From Gammaproteobacteria bacterium (lineage in GTDB: Bacteria > Pseudomonadota > Gammaproteobacteria > Steroidobacterales > Steroidobacteraceae), in the NCBI GenBank assembly GCA_010027845.1, contig RGUL01000008.1, positions 1 to 54,987 of the forward strand: a stretch of 54,987 nucleotides of DNA, read 5' to 3'. Positions 7,479 through 17,428 of this stretch are shown here, piece by piece. Position numbers and translations under genes: made by a program. How positions within the stretch are numbered: position 1 is the stretch's first letter; each line of letters opens with the position of its first letter. Under the pieces are notes generated by a model. That model was not told the origin of the DNA, made no database searches, and saw only the letters and a program-made list of their open reading frames with translations.

Positions 7479-9047
7479 ATGCAAAGTCTAGATAAGCAAG
7501 GAAAACTGCTCTTGTTGGCTGCCTCGGTTGCGGTACTTGCGGGATGTGGAGCCGAGCAGATCGGTTCACCCGGTAACGCCGGAAATGTGAGCATCACGAA
7601 CAACACCACCACGCCGCCGCCGCCTCCACCGCCGCCCACCGCGACGCTCGTCACTCCGGCGACCGGCTGTCCGACGATCGAAGATTCTGCTGGTTTGAAA
7701 GATCTCGGCACCATCACCGGCCCCACCGGTACGTATCGGAACTGTGAGTTGCCGGCGCGACTAACCCGCAGCACGACGCTCAACAAAATCCCTGGCCTAC
7801 TGTACTCGCTCGGCGGCCGAGTCGATGTCGGTAACGATCTCGGGGCAACGGCGAAATCTGGTGAGGCATCGGTCACATTGACCATCAAGCCCGGCGTCGT
7901 GATCTTTGGCTCGACCGGCGTGTCCTGGTTGCACATCAACCGTGGTAACAAGATCAATGCTGAAGGCACTGCAACGTCACCGATCGTGTTCACGAGTCGC
8001 GACAACGTGCTCGGTCTCAACAACGACTTGTCGCAGGGTCAGTGGGGTGGCGTCGTGTTGTCCGGTCGCGCACCGATCACGGACTGTACGGTTGCGCCGA
8101 ACGCGACTCCCGGCACCGCCGCTTGCGAGCGGCAGGTTGAAGGCGCGGTGGACCCTGCGTACTACGGCGGCGCGACGCCGACCGACAACAGCGGTGTGTT
8201 GAAGTACGTTCAAATCCGTTACTCGGGCTACGTTTTGTCGGGTAACTCCGAGTTGCAGGCCTTGACGACCGGCGGCGTGGGCAGCGGCACCATCATCCAA
8301 TACATCCAATCGCACAACAGTTCTGACGACGCGGTGGAATTCTTTGGTGGTACGCACGACGCGCGCTATCTCGTGTTCACCGGTGCCGACGACGACAATC
8401 TCGATCTCGACACCGGATACCGTGGTCGCATCCAGTACGTCATCGCCGTGCAAAAAGATAATCTCGGTGACTCGATGATCGAACTGGACAGTGCGAACGC
8501 GCTTGAGGATCAGACGCCACGAACGTTCATGAAGTTGGCGAACTTCACCTTCGTGCACAAAAACTCGATCACCAACGGCGCGGCGATGTTGTTGCGTGGT
8601 CAGGCGGACGCGAGCCTGGTCAACGGCGTCGTTGTGACCCCGATTGCGTGCTTGCGACTCAATGGGTCGAATATCATTGGCTCCAACCCGGCCGTCGACA
8701 AAATCGGTCCGCCGGTGTTCCGGTCGGTGGCGATGCAGTGCGGCGCTTCGCCGTTCACCGGTACCGGTGGCCTGACAGCGACCCAAGTGGCCGACACGTT
8801 CAACGTGGCGGCTAACAACAACACCGCGACCTTCACGGCATCGTTGACCAGCTTGTTCGTGAATGGTGCGAACGAGACGGCGCGCACGGCCACGGACCCG
8901 AAGGTCGTCGATGCAAGTTTCGACACGACAAACTACATCGGTGCCGTCAAAGACGCCAACGACAAGTGGTACGCGGGTTGGACGTGTAATTCGGCAACTG
9001 CGAACTTCGGAGCCGGCACCGCCTGCACGACGCTTCCTGCACTTTGA
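7479..9047 (+). CDS. Outer-membrane lipoprotein with a predicted right-handed beta-helix
   Basis: The 522-residue product starts at an ATG preceded by GGAG. It has a lipoprotein signal with lipobox LAGC (Cys23); Gly at +2 means no inner-membrane retention signal. A low-complexity linker with eight consecutive prolines (46-53) follows. The body has repeating short strands with Asp/Asn/Gly turns and motifs such as QGQWGGVVLSGRAPI, EFFGGTHDARYLVFTG and DDDNLDLDTG. These are reminiscent of pectate-lyase-like parallel beta-helix proteins and of "WGG..LG.API" lipoproteins found with TonB receptors in Bacteroidetes and some proteobacteria. No enzymatic residues could be assigned. It precedes the TonB receptor by 83 bases, suggesting a surface partner for ligand capture. 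Confidence 0.6.
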   Translation: MQSLDKQGKLLLLAASVAVLAGCGAEQIGSPGNAGNVSITNNTTTPPPPPPPPTATLVTPATGCPTIEDSAGLKDLGTITGPTGTYRNCELPARLTRSTTLNKIPGLLYSLGGRVDVGNDLGATAKSGEASVTLTIKPGVVIFGSTGVSWLHINRGNKINAEGTATSPIVFTSRDNVLGLNNDLSQGQWGGVVLSGRAPITDCTVAPNATPGTAACERQVEGAVDPAYYGGATPTDNSGVLKYVQIRYSGYVLSGNSELQALTTGGVGSGTIIQYIQSHNSSDDAVEFFGGTHDARYLVFTGADDDNLDLDTGYRGRIQYVIAVQKDNLGDSMIELDSANALEDQTPRTFMKLANFTFVHKNSITNGAAMLLRGQADASLVNGVVVTPIACLRLNGSNIIGSNPAVDKIGPPVFRSVAMQCGASPFTGTGGLTATQVADTFNVAANNNTATFTASLTSLFVNGANETARTATDPKVVDASFDTTNYIGAVKDANDKWYAGWTCNSATANFGAGTACTTLPAL

Positions 9048-9068
9048 TCGTCGCGGGAAGAACATTCG

Positions 9069-9102
9069 CGGTGAGGTTGCGGCCCAGGGCGCAACCTCAC
9101 CG
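9069..9102 (+). other. Perfect 12-bp RNA hairpin between the lipoprotein and TonB-receptor genes
   Basis: CGGTGAGGTTGC (9069-9080) and GCAACCTCACCG (9091-9102) pair perfectly around a 10-base loop. No T-run follows, so it is not a classical terminator. Its position between two co-oriented genes suggests an mRNA 3'-end stabiliser or a partial (Rho-assisted) stop. It would let the lipoprotein be made in larger amounts than the receptor. Confidence 0.6.
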
Positions 9103-9130
9103 TCACCACGGTTTCGCAGAGGGCTAGGGC

Positions 9131-11779
9131 ATGGTGACGCGCAGGATCACTCATTTGGCGGTGGCAGCGTTGATGACGCTGCCGATCGTCGCCGCAGCGC
9201 AGAACGCAGCGCCGAGCAGGGCGCCGCAAGACGCCGCTGCAAAAAAAGAAGAGTCCAAGGTCGATATCGATATCGCCGGCGAAGTCGTGGTGCTCGGGCG
9301 CCGCAGCCGAGATATTCAACAGGCCGCTAACCAAGTGTTGTCGGTGTTGTCGGCCGAAGATATTGCACGCACGGGCGAGGGCGACATCGCAGGAGCGTTG
9401 GGGCGCGTCACCGGATTAAGCGTCGCCTCGAACGGTTTCGTGTATGTCCGCGGTTTGGGTGATCGCTATTCACAAGCTTTGCTGAACGGGTCGCCTCTAC
9501 CGAGCCCGGAGCCGCTGCGTCGCGCGGTACCGCTCGATATCTTTCCGACTGACGTGATCGCGTCGTCACTCGTGCAAAAAAGTTATTCGCCGAATTTCAC
9601 TGGCGAATTCGGCGGCGGTATGATCAATCTGACTACGCTGGCCGTGCCCAAAGAAAATTTCATCAAGTTCAGTTCGGGTGTCAGCGGTGATTCCGAGACG
9701 ACCGGCCGGTTGGGCTACGATCACTACGGCAGTAAATTCGACTATTGGGGTTACAATAACGGCGTTCGCGACGTACCCGCGTCGCTCAGCGCATTTTTCG
9801 CGAGCGGCGAGCGAATCAGCTCCGGCAAAGTCGATACCAACGCGATCGCGCGCGACCTCGTGAGTAATCGACTGGCGGTAGTGCAGCAAATCGATAAGAC
9901 CCAGGCGAACGGGTCCGGGACTTTGACCGCTGGTCTGTCGCGCGATGTAGCGAGCGGCCGTCTCGGTTTGATCGCGACGGCGGGCTACGGTAACTCTTGG
10001 CGCACCAAAGAAAATACCGAGCAGAGCGCCTCCAACGCGAGTTTGTCAATCATTGACAAAGACTACCGACGTGTCTCGTCGGAGAATAAAATTCAGATCA
10101 ACGGTTTGGTCGGTTTGGGTTACGAGGGTGATTCGGGTAGCCGAGTTCGCTGGACCAACTTGATCATCCGCGACACGCTCAAGCGCTCTGCGTTAGCTGA
10201 GGGTCGCCAAAATAGTCAGCGTCCGGGCGCCGATTTCATCGAGCAGGACACTGGTTGGTACGAACGACAGGTGTGGTCGACGCAACTCAGTGGCAACACG
10301 GAGGTCGGCCCATTCAAGGTCGACGGCCGCGTGGCTTTTGCCAATTCGTCGCGCAAAGCACCGTTCGAGATGGGTTTCGGCTACTCCCGTTCGAACGCCG
10401 CGACGAGTCCCTATGGCCCTTATTTCATTAACCGCTTAGACAACGGTCAGACGGGCTACGCCCGCATCGTGTTTTCGGACCTTGCCGAAGATTTGCTCTC
10501 CTATGGCTTCGACATTTCTCGAGAAATCATGCCGCGAGTCGTGATCTCCGCTGGTTATGAGGGCAGTCAAACCGATCGCGTGTCGCAACGTCGTGAATTC
10601 CAGGTGGTTGCGCCGTCCGACTTTCCGAGTGGCGTGGCTTTGTTCCGCCCCGATTTCTTGCTCGGCGCCTCGGTGATCAAGGCGTTTAACATTCGTTTGG
10701 TCGAGACCACCGAAACCGACCCAGCCTTCTCGGCGTCGATGCGCGCTAACGCGGGCTACCTGCAATTGCAGGCGGAAGTTGCCGATGGGTTCGAGGTGAA
10801 CGTCGGTGCGCGATACGAAAAAGCGACTCAGCGCGTCGATCCGCGCGCGGTGTTCTCGACCGCCGTTACGTCGGGCGCAGGGACGTTCTTGGACAATGAT
10901 TACGTGCTCCCGGCGGCGACGGTGACGTACAAAATCGGCGAGCAGCAGCAAGTGCGTCTTAATATTTCTCGTACGATCGCGCGACCGCAGTTTCGAGAGC
11001 TCATGTTCCAGGCGTACTACGACCCGGAGAGCAATCGTGCGTTTCGTGGTAACCCGCTATTGCAGGACAGCGAGTTGACCAACGGCGAATTGCGTTACGA
11101 GCGATATATTTCGCGTGACGAACGTGTGAGCGTCGCAGGGTTCTATAAAAAAATCGATCGACCGATTGAGGCATTCACGGGTTTCAACGACAACTCACCG
11201 GTCACGAGTTTTGCTAACGCCCCGACCGCAAATTTGTACGGCATCGAGTTGGAGTCACAACGAAACTTCGCCTTGAATACTTTGTTTCGTAATTCTTTTT
11301 TCGCGACTCGTAGCGCGATCTTGATCGGCAACTACACTTGGTCGAAATCGAAAATTCGTGTGACCGCGAATGATCAAACGAGAGTGTTCGGCACAGCCGT
11401 GCAGCCGGCGAGCAACTTCTTCACCGACGGTGTGCCGTTGACCGGCCAAGCACAACATCTGGCGAACGTGCAGATCGGTTTGGAGGATTCAGCGTCGCTG
11501 TCGCAACAAACCTTGTTGCTCGCTTACTCCAGTGATCGCGTGACGAGTCGTGGTGCCGCGGGGCTGCCGGACATTCTCGAGTCGCCGGGATTGACCGTCG
11601 ATTTTGTCGCCCGACAGGGCATCAAAATATTCGGTCGTGACTTGGAACTGAAGTTTGAGGCGCGCAACCTGCTGCAGCGTGACTACCGCGAGTTTCAGCA
11701 ACGCGGCGGTAACCGGGTGTATTTCAACCGGTACGACGTCGGCGTCAAATGGGGCGCCTCGGTGTCGACGAGTTTCTGA
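9131..11779 (+). CDS. TonB-dependent outer-membrane receptor
   Basis: The 882-residue product has a signal peptide (1 to about 23, ending VAAAQ) and a plug domain (about 50-190) with VVVLGRRSRDIQQAANQVLS, YVRGLGDRYSQALLNG and FGGGMINLTT. A 22-strand-type barrel follows with NISRTIARPQFRELMF near the C-terminal third, ending GASVSTSF with a terminal Phe. It belongs to the receptor group whose plug carries LPSPEPLRRAVPLDIFP. The ligand is unknown. The location in a pst island with a lipoprotein partner suggests uptake of a phosphorus-containing compound. It ends 24 bases from the convergent dapD end, with no obvious terminator between. Confidence 0.85.
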   Translation: MVTRRITHLAVAALMTLPIVAAAQNAAPSRAPQDAAAKKEESKVDIDIAGEVVVLGRRSRDIQQAANQVLSVLSAEDIARTGEGDIAGALGRVTGLSVASNGFVYVRGLGDRYSQALLNGSPLPSPEPLRRAVPLDIFPTDVIASSLVQKSYSPNFTGEFGGGMINLTTLAVPKENFIKFSSGVSGDSETTGRLGYDHYGSKFDYWGYNNGVRDVPASLSAFFASGERISSGKVDTNAIARDLVSNRLAVVQQIDKTQANGSGTLTAGLSRDVASGRLGLIATAGYGNSWRTKENTEQSASNASLSIIDKDYRRVSSENKIQINGLVGLGYEGDSGSRVRWTNLIIRDTLKRSALAEGRQNSQRPGADFIEQDTGWYERQVWSTQLSGNTEVGPFKVDGRVAFANSSRKAPFEMGFGYSRSNAATSPYGPYFINRLDNGQTGYARIVFSDLAEDLLSYGFDISREIMPRVVISAGYEGSQTDRVSQRREFQVVAPSDFPSGVALFRPDFLLGASVIKAFNIRLVETTETDPAFSASMRANAGYLQLQAEVADGFEVNVGARYEKATQRVDPRAVFSTAVTSGAGTFLDNDYVLPAATVTYKIGEQQQVRLNISRTIARPQFRELMFQAYYDPESNRAFRGNPLLQDSELTNGELRYERYISRDERVSVAGFYKKIDRPIEAFTGFNDNSPVTSFANAPTANLYGIELESQRNFALNTLFRNSFFATRSAILIGNYTWSKSKIRVTANDQTRVFGTAVQPASNFFTDGVPLTGQAQHLANVQIGLEDSASLSQQTLLLAYSSDRVTSRGAAGLPDILESPGLTVDFVARQGIKIFGRDLELKFEARNLLQRDYREFQQRGGNRVYFNRYDVGVKWGASVSTSF

Positions 11780-11803
11780 CCGTCGACACCGTCGGGCCCA
11801 AAC

Positions 11804-12637
11804 TCAGTCCGTCGTTCGCAGCAAGTCGTTGATCGACGTTTTGGCGCGTGTCTGCGCGTCGACCTTTTTGACGATCACCGCGCAAGCGAGGGAGTGCGTG
11901 CCGTCCTTCGACGGCAAGCTGCCCGGTACGACGACCGCGCCAGCGGGCACCCGACCTTGGGTGACCTTGCCGGTCTCGCGATCGTAGATGCGCGTGCTTT
12001 GACCGATGAACACGCCCATCGAAATCACCGCACCTTCCTCGACGATCACGCCTTCGACGATCTCGGAGCGTGCACCGATGAAGCAGTTGTCTTCGATGAT
12101 GGTGGGCGCGGCCTGCAAGGGTTCGAGCACGCCGCCGATGCCGACGCCACCGGAGAGGTGCACGTTCTTGCCGATCTGCGCGCACGAGCCGACGGTCGCC
12201 CAAGTGTCGACCATGGTGCCGGAGTCGACGTACGCACCGATATTGACGAACGACGGCATTAGCACGACGTTCGGACCGACGTACGAACCCTTACGCACCA
12301 CGGCATCGGGGACGATACGCGTGCCACTCGCGCGAATTTGCTCTTCGGTACGGTCGGCATATTTGAGCGGCACTTTGTCGAAGAAGCGTGTGTAGCCGCC
12401 TTGCACGAGCGTGTTGTCGTAGGCGCGGAAATAGAGCAGCACGGCTTTTTTGAGCCAGTCGTTCACCTGCCAGCGACCGTCGTGTTTCTCGGCGACGCGC
12501 GCGGCGCCCGAATCGAGCAGATTCAAGCATTCGTCGAGCGCCACGCGCAGTTCGCGTGAAACGGTTTTCGGGGTGATCTCGGCGCGCTGCTCGAAGGCGG
12601 CTTCAACCAGAGATTTGAGTGCAGCATGGTCCGTCAT
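11804..12637 (-). CDS. dapD: 2,3,4,5-tetrahydropyridine-2,6-dicarboxylate N-succinyltransferase
   Basis: DapD transfers succinate from succinyl-CoA to tetrahydrodipicolinate in the lysine/diaminopimelate pathway. The 277-residue product has the N-terminal helical domain (about 1-100, [18 protein letters not shown]) and a left-handed beta-helix of hexapeptide repeats (about 110-225, for example [20 protein letters not shown] and [15 protein letters not shown]). The ATG at 12637 has an upstream AAAGGA. The longer open frame upstream is a shadow over dapC. It follows dapC by 28 bases. Confidence 0.96.
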   Translation of the reverse strand: MTDHAALKSLVEAAFEQRAEITPKTVSRELRVALDECLNLLDSGAARVAEKHDGRWQVNDWLKKAVLLYFRAYDNTLVQGGYTRFFDKVPLKYADRTEEQIRASGTRIVPDAVVRKGSYVGPNVVLMPSFVNIGAYVDSGTMVDTWATVGSCAQIGKNVHLSGGVGIGGVLEPLQAAPTIIEDNCFIGARSEIVEGVIVEEGAVISMGVFIGQSTRIYDRETGKVTQGRVPAGAVVVPGSLPSKDGTHSLACAVIVKKVDAQTRAKTSINDLLRTTD

Positions 12638-12665
12638 GGCGGTACGTCCTTTGTGTATGACCGAA

Positions 12666-13898
12666 TCAACGGCCTTGGATGAAATCGGCGATCCGATGCG
12701 CAGCTTCGACACATTCGTCGACGCTCGCAACCAAAGAAATCCGCACCCGACCTGCGCCCGGGTTGTGCTCACGCCCTTGCGCATCGCGATTCGGTCGCGC
12801 GAGGTAGGAGCCGGGCAGGATGGTGACATTTTTCGCAGCGAACAGCTCGCGCGTGAAGACGGTGTCGTCGCCGCGCACGTCCGGCCAAAGATAGAAGCCG
12901 CCCTGCGGGGCGCGCACGTCCCAGTGGGGCGCCAAGATCGGCACGACCTGAGCAAATTTTTCGCGGTAGAGGCGGCGATTTTCGAGTACGTGCGCCTCGT
13001 CGTTCCATGCGGCGATGCTCGCGAGCTGCGTCGGCACGGGCATCGCGCAACCGTGATAGGTGCGATACAACAAAAATTTCGCCAGCACCGCAGCGTCGCC
13101 GGCGACGAAACCCGAGCGTAAGCCGGGCAGACTCGAACGCTTGGACAGACTGTGGAAAATGACGCAACGCTCGAAGTTCGTGTGCCCCGCGGCGCGCGCG
13201 GCATTCAGCAGCGAGGGCGGTGGTGAGTGTTCGTCCGGATAGAGCTCCGAATAGCATTCGTCGGCGGCGATCACGAAGTCGTAGCGGTCGGCGAGTTCGA
13301 CGGCGCGCCGTAAGTAATCGACGCTCAAGATCGTGCCCGCCGGATTGCCGGGGCTGCAGACGTACAGCAGTTGGCAACGCTCCCAAACGGCGGGCGGCAC
13401 TGCATCGAGATCGGGCAAAAAACCGTTCGCTGCGGTCGTGTCCAAAAAATACGGTTCGGCGCCGGCGAGCAGCGCGGCACCTTCGTAGATTTGGTAGAAC
13501 GGATTCGGCATCACGACGAGCGGCGGTGCGCCGCGGCCGGTCGGGTCGACGACCGCTTGCGCGAAGGCGAACAAGGCTTCGCGGGTGCCGTTCACGGGCA
13601 ACACCATCGACGCTTGCACACCACCGTCGCCCATACGGCCGTCGCCGAGTGCGAAGCGCCGTTCGAGCCAGCGCGCGATCGTGCTGCGAAGTTCGGGCGA
13701 GCCGGCGGTCGCCGGGTAACTGCCGAGTCCGGCGAGCGAGGCACGCAGCGTATCGAGCACGAAGGCGGGCGGGGCGTGTTTGGGTTCGCCGATCGAGAGC
13801 GCGATGTGCGCGAGGTTCGCGGGCGGCGTTGCACCGGCTTTGAGGGCCGCTAGGCGTTCGAACGGATACGCCTGCAGTTTGTCGAGCAAAGGATTCAT
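12666..13898 (-). CDS. dapC: Succinyldiaminopimelate transaminase (class I aminotransferase)
   Basis: This PLP enzyme makes N-succinyl-LL-diaminopimelate from the DapD product. The 410-residue protein starts [16 protein letters not shown] and has the class I fold motifs: [12 protein letters not shown], the [13 protein letters not shown] loop, [18 protein letters not shown] and the PLP-lysine segment [16 protein letters not shown]. An alternative ATG four codons upstream (13910) is possible; the chosen start matches usual DapC proteins. It lies between glnD (25 bases) and dapD (28 bases), a dap arrangement common in Xanthomonadales. Confidence 0.93.
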   Translation of the reverse strand: MNPLLDKLQAYPFERLAALKAGATPPANLAHIALSIGEPKHAPPAFVLDTLRASLAGLGSYPATAGSPELRSTIARWLERRFALGDGRMGDGGVQASMVLPVNGTREALFAFAQAVVDPTGRGAPPLVVMPNPFYQIYEGAALLAGAEPYFLDTTAANGFLPDLDAVPPAVWERCQLLYVCSPGNPAGTILSVDYLRRAVELADRYDFVIAADECYSELYPDEHSPPPSLLNAARAAGHTNFERCVIFHSLSKRSSLPGLRSGFVAGDAAVLAKFLLYRTYHGCAMPVPTQLASIAAWNDEAHVLENRRLYREKFAQVVPILAPHWDVRAPQGGFYLWPDVRGDDTVFTRELFAAKNVTILPGSYLARPNRDAQGREHNPGAGRVRISLVASVDECVEAAHRIADFIQGR

Positions 13899-13923
13899 GT
13901 GCGAGGTCATGCGGTGCGGCGAC

Positions 13924-16577
13924 TCAGGCGGCCCGACGTCGTTCGAGCACTTCACGCAAGCGCGCCTCGAGGCGTGCCGCGGTCGGCTCGTCGAGTGGGC
14001 GTTGTGCTGCATCGGCGACGTAGAACACGTCTTCTGCGCGCTCGCCGACGGTCATGATCTTGGCGGCCAGCAAGTCGATTCTTTGTTCCATCATGACCTT
14101 GCCGATGTCGCACAGCAGACCCGGACGATCGCCGGCGACGATTTCCAATACCGAACGATTGTTACGCTCGTCGACGCTGAGATGAATCTGCGTCGTGGTA
14201 TTGAATAGACGCACTTGGCGCGGCGCGCGGCGCGAGACGGCGAGCTCCGGATCGCGCGGACTTTGCAGCGAGCGTCGCAAGGCGACTTCGATTTCTTCGA
14301 GTCGATCGGCATCGACGATCGGCGAGCCGTCTTCTTCGAGGACGTGATAGAGGTCGATGCTGTTACCGTCGTGCGTCGGCGTGATGCGGGCATCGACGAT
14401 GGTTAGACCGAGTTGGTCGAGCACGGCGGTGCTGCGTGCGAAGCCGTGCTGGCGATGCGGAGCGAAGGTGGTGACCGCCGTCGTGCCGCGTTCGCTTTCG
14501 GCTTGCACGCTCACCACCGGACCGTCGTCGTCGATCGCGCGTCGGGCGAACGCGCGCACGTGCCAGGCGATCTCTTCGGGGGTGTGACGCAAAAAATAAG
14601 CGCTCGAGAGTGTCGCCCACCATTTGGCGAGCACTGCGGGCTCGATTTGCTCTGCCGCGAGCAGTTCGCGTGCCGCATCTTGGGTGTCGCGTTCGAGCTC
14701 GTCTTGGTCGATCGGCGTTTCGAGGCCGCGACGCAGCGCGCGTTTGACGCGCTCGTAAAAATCGTTGAAGAGCGACGACTTCCAAGAATTCCACAGCCGT
14801 GGATTGGTCGCGCGAACGTCGGCGGCGGTGAGTACGTAGAGGTAATCGAGATGGGTTTCGTCGCCGACGTGACGCGCGAAGGCGGCGATGACCTCGGGGT
14901 CGGCGATGTCCTGCTTTTGTGCGGTCAGCGACAACTGCAGGTGATTGCGCACCAGCCACGCGACGAGTCGCGCGTCGTAGCGCGTGAGGCCTTGCTCGAG
15001 ACAGAAGGCTTCGGCGTCGACCGCGCCGAGATCCGAATGATCGCCGCCGCGGCCTTTGGCGATGTCGTGAAACAGGGCGGCAAGGTAGGCGATCTCGGGG
15101 CGCGGCAGCGATTGCATGATGCGCGACAGATGCGGCAGTTCGTGATCGAAGCGCGGGATAGCGAGTCGTCGCAGATTGCTCACCACGAACAGCGTGTGCG
15201 CATCGACGGTGTAGGCGTGGAACAGGTCGTACTGCATCCGCCCGACGATGCGACCGAAGGAGGGAATGTAGCGGCCGAGCACACCATAGGTGTTCATGCG
15301 GCGCAATTCGTTGGTGACACCCGCCGACGCACGCAAGATCTCGAGGAACAAACGGTGGTTGCGCGGATTCTGGCGGAACTCCTCGTCGATCAACCAAAGA
15401 TTTCGACCGATGGCGCGGATGGTGTGGGCGCGTACGCCGCGGATGTCCGGGTTTTGCTGCAACAGGGCGAACACTTCGAGGAGTGCCGACGGCTGGCGCG
15501 CGAACACGTCGTCGTTGATGGCTTCGAGGTAGTCATTACGCACTTGGAAGCGAGCGTTGAGCGGCACCGGCTCGGCGCTCTCATCCAAGATCGCCTCGCG
15601 AAACAATTGCAGCAGCAATTCGTTCAGCAGGCTCACGTCCATCACGGTGCGGTAGTAGCGCTGCATCAACTGCTCGACCGCGAGCGTGAACGATGCGTCC
15701 TCGTACCCGAACGACTTGGCGAGTTTCATCTGATGATCGAACAACAGACGATCTTCGCGCCGACCGGTCGCCACGTGCAGGCCGAAGCGCACTCGCCAAA
15801 GAAACGATTGCGCGCTTTTGAGGCGTCGTAACTCCGCCGGCGTCAGGAAGCCTTGTGAGGCGAGTTCGTCCAAGGTCTCGGCGCCGAAGTGGCGCTTGGC
15901 GACCCAGGCGATGGTTTGGATGTCGCGCAAGCCGCCGGGGCCGGTTTTGACGTTCGGCTCGAGATTGTAGGCGGTGTCGTTGGCTTTCTCGTGCCGCTCG
16001 GTCTGCTCGCGCACCTTGGCTTCGAAGAATTCTTTGACCGGCCAGATCTCGCCCGGCGCGAGTGCCGCGCGCATTGCGCCGAAGAGTTGCGCGTCGCCGG
16101 CGAGCAGTCGTGCCTCGACTAGCGTCGTCATCACCTCGACGTTGGCGGTCGCCTCCTCGCGGCATTCGGCGATGGTGCGCACGCTGTGCCCGACCTCGAG
16201 GCCGATGTCCCAAAGAAACGTGACGAAGCGTTCGAGCGCGCCGCGGCCGGCATCGTCTAGCGGGGTCGGTACGAGAATCAGAAGATCGACGTCGGAGTAC
16301 GGGTGCAATTCGCCGCGGCCGTAGCCGCCGACGGCGACCAAAGACCAATCGGTGACGTGACTCGAGAGTTTGCGCGGCCAGATCTCGCGCAACACGACGT
16401 CGATGAGTCGGGCACGGGCGTGCACCAGTGTTTCGACCGGCTCGTCGTTCGAAAATCGGGTGCGATTTCGGCCGAGACGTCGGCGGCCGCGAGCCGCGCC
16501 GGCAGCAGATCGAGTAGCGGCCAGGAGAATTCCCGACTCGACTCGTGCGGCCCCGGTGCGTACTGGTCTTCTTCCAT
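13924..16577 (-). CDS. glnD: [Protein-PII] uridylyltransferase/uridylyl-removing enzyme, with a probable one-base frameshift near the start
   Basis: GlnD senses glutamine and uridylylates or de-uridylylates PII. The main frame (13924-16425 and slightly beyond) has the nucleotidyltransferase motif GGYGRGELHPYSDVDLL, the GLRDIQTIAW segment, an HD hydrolase site ALFHDIAKGRGGDHSD and two C-terminal ACT domains. Its natural N terminus lies in another frame: MEEDQYAPGPHESS from an ATG at 16577, eight bases after the map stop, through LLDLLPARLAAADVSAEI. Adding one base near 16463 would join this to RTRFSNDEPVETLVHARARLID and give a normal protein of about 884 residues. As read, translation would have to begin internally, for example at the GTG at 16425 (833 residues), keeping the catalytic domain. 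Confidence 0.9.
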
Positions 16578-16584
16578 TCGCCGT

Positions 16585-17358
16585 TTAGTCCGGCACGACG
16601 CTTTGCGCGCCGAGCGTGAGCACTTCGACGCCATCGTCGGTGACGAGAATGGTGTGTTCCCACTGCGCCGAGAGTGAGTGATCTTTGGTGATCACGGTCC
16701 AGCCGTCGGGCAAAAGTTTCACGTGTCGCTTGCCGACGTTGATCATCGGCTCGATCGTGAACGTCATACCCGCTTGCAGTGTGAGACCCGTGCCCGGCTC
16801 GCCATAATGCAAAACTTGCGGATCTTCGTGATACACGCGGCCGATGCCATGACCGCAGTACTCGCGCACCACCGAGTAACCCTGTTCTTCGACAAAAGTT
16901 TGGATCGCGTGGCCGATATCGCCGAGACGCGCGCCGGGACGCACCGCGCGGATGCCGCGCCACATACCGAGGCGGCAGGTTTCCACCACGCGCTGTGCAT
17001 GGGGCAGCGGCTTGCCGACGAAGTACATGCGGCTCGTGTCGCCGTGGAAGCCGTCGTGGATCACGGTCACGTCGATGTTGACGATGTCGCCGGCTTTCAA
17101 ACGTTTGTCGTTCGGGATGCCGTGGCAGACGACGTGGTTCACCGAGGTGCAAATGGTTTTCGGATAGCCGCGGTAATTGAGGTTCGCGGGGATCGCGCGT
17201 TGTACGGCGACGATGTGGTCGTGGCAGATGCGATCGAGTTCCTCGGTCGTCACCCCCGGTTGCACGTGCGGGCCGATGAGGTCCAGAACCTCGGCGGCGA
17301 GCCGGCCGGCCTCGCGCATTTTTCGTTGTTCATCAAGGCTCTTGACGGTGACGGGCAT
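16585..17358 (-). CDS. map: Methionine aminopeptidase type I
   Basis: Map removes the initiator methionine from nascent proteins. The 257-residue protein has all five metal ligands in their usual motifs: IVNIDVTVIHDGFHGDTSRMY (two Asp), GHGIGRVYHEDP (His), TIEPMINVG (Glu) and QWEHTILVT (Glu). The ATG at 17358 (MPVTVKSLDEQRKMREAG) matches family starts; the open frame extends further upstream but would run into the rpsB promoter. It is divergent from rpsB and followed by glnD after seven bases. Confidence 0.96.
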   Translation of the reverse strand: MPVTVKSLDEQRKMREAGRLAAEVLDLIGPHVQPGVTTEELDRICHDHIVAVQRAIPANLNYRGYPKTICTSVNHVVCHGIPNDKRLKAGDIVNIDVTVIHDGFHGDTSRMYFVGKPLPHAQRVVETCRLGMWRGIRAVRPGARLGDIGHAIQTFVEEQGYSVVREYCGHGIGRVYHEDPQVLHYGEPGTGLTLQAGMTFTIEPMINVGKRHVKLLPDGWTVITKDHSLSAQWEHTILVTDDGVEVLTLGAQSVVPD

Positions 17359-17393
17359 GGGCAGCTCGGGGCGAGGGGACGGCCCGTAAAGCG

Positions 17394-17422
17394 TTGTTTT
17401 TACGGGAGGTGCATGGTATAAA
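17394..17422 (+). promoter_or_regulatory. rpsB-tsf promoter
   Basis: TTGTTT (17394-17399), a 17-base spacer and TATAAA (17417-17422) form a good sigma70-type promoter. The start would be near 17429, giving an untranslated leader of about 125 bases before rpsB. Confidence 0.65.
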
Positions 17423-17428
17423 GCGCGG

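Noticed and set aside
7600-7640. CCG-rich run in the lipoprotein gene as a DNA repeat element
   Set aside because: It is the coding of the eight-proline linker, not an independent repeat.
12666-13204. Upstream extension of the dapD frame to 13204
   Set aside because: It overlaps dapC, and DapD homologues start at [10 protein letters not shown]; the ATG at 12637 has a ribosome-binding site.
14413-15831. 472-codon plus-strand frame opposite glnD
   Set aside because: Antisense of the conserved GlnD domains; no family resemblance.
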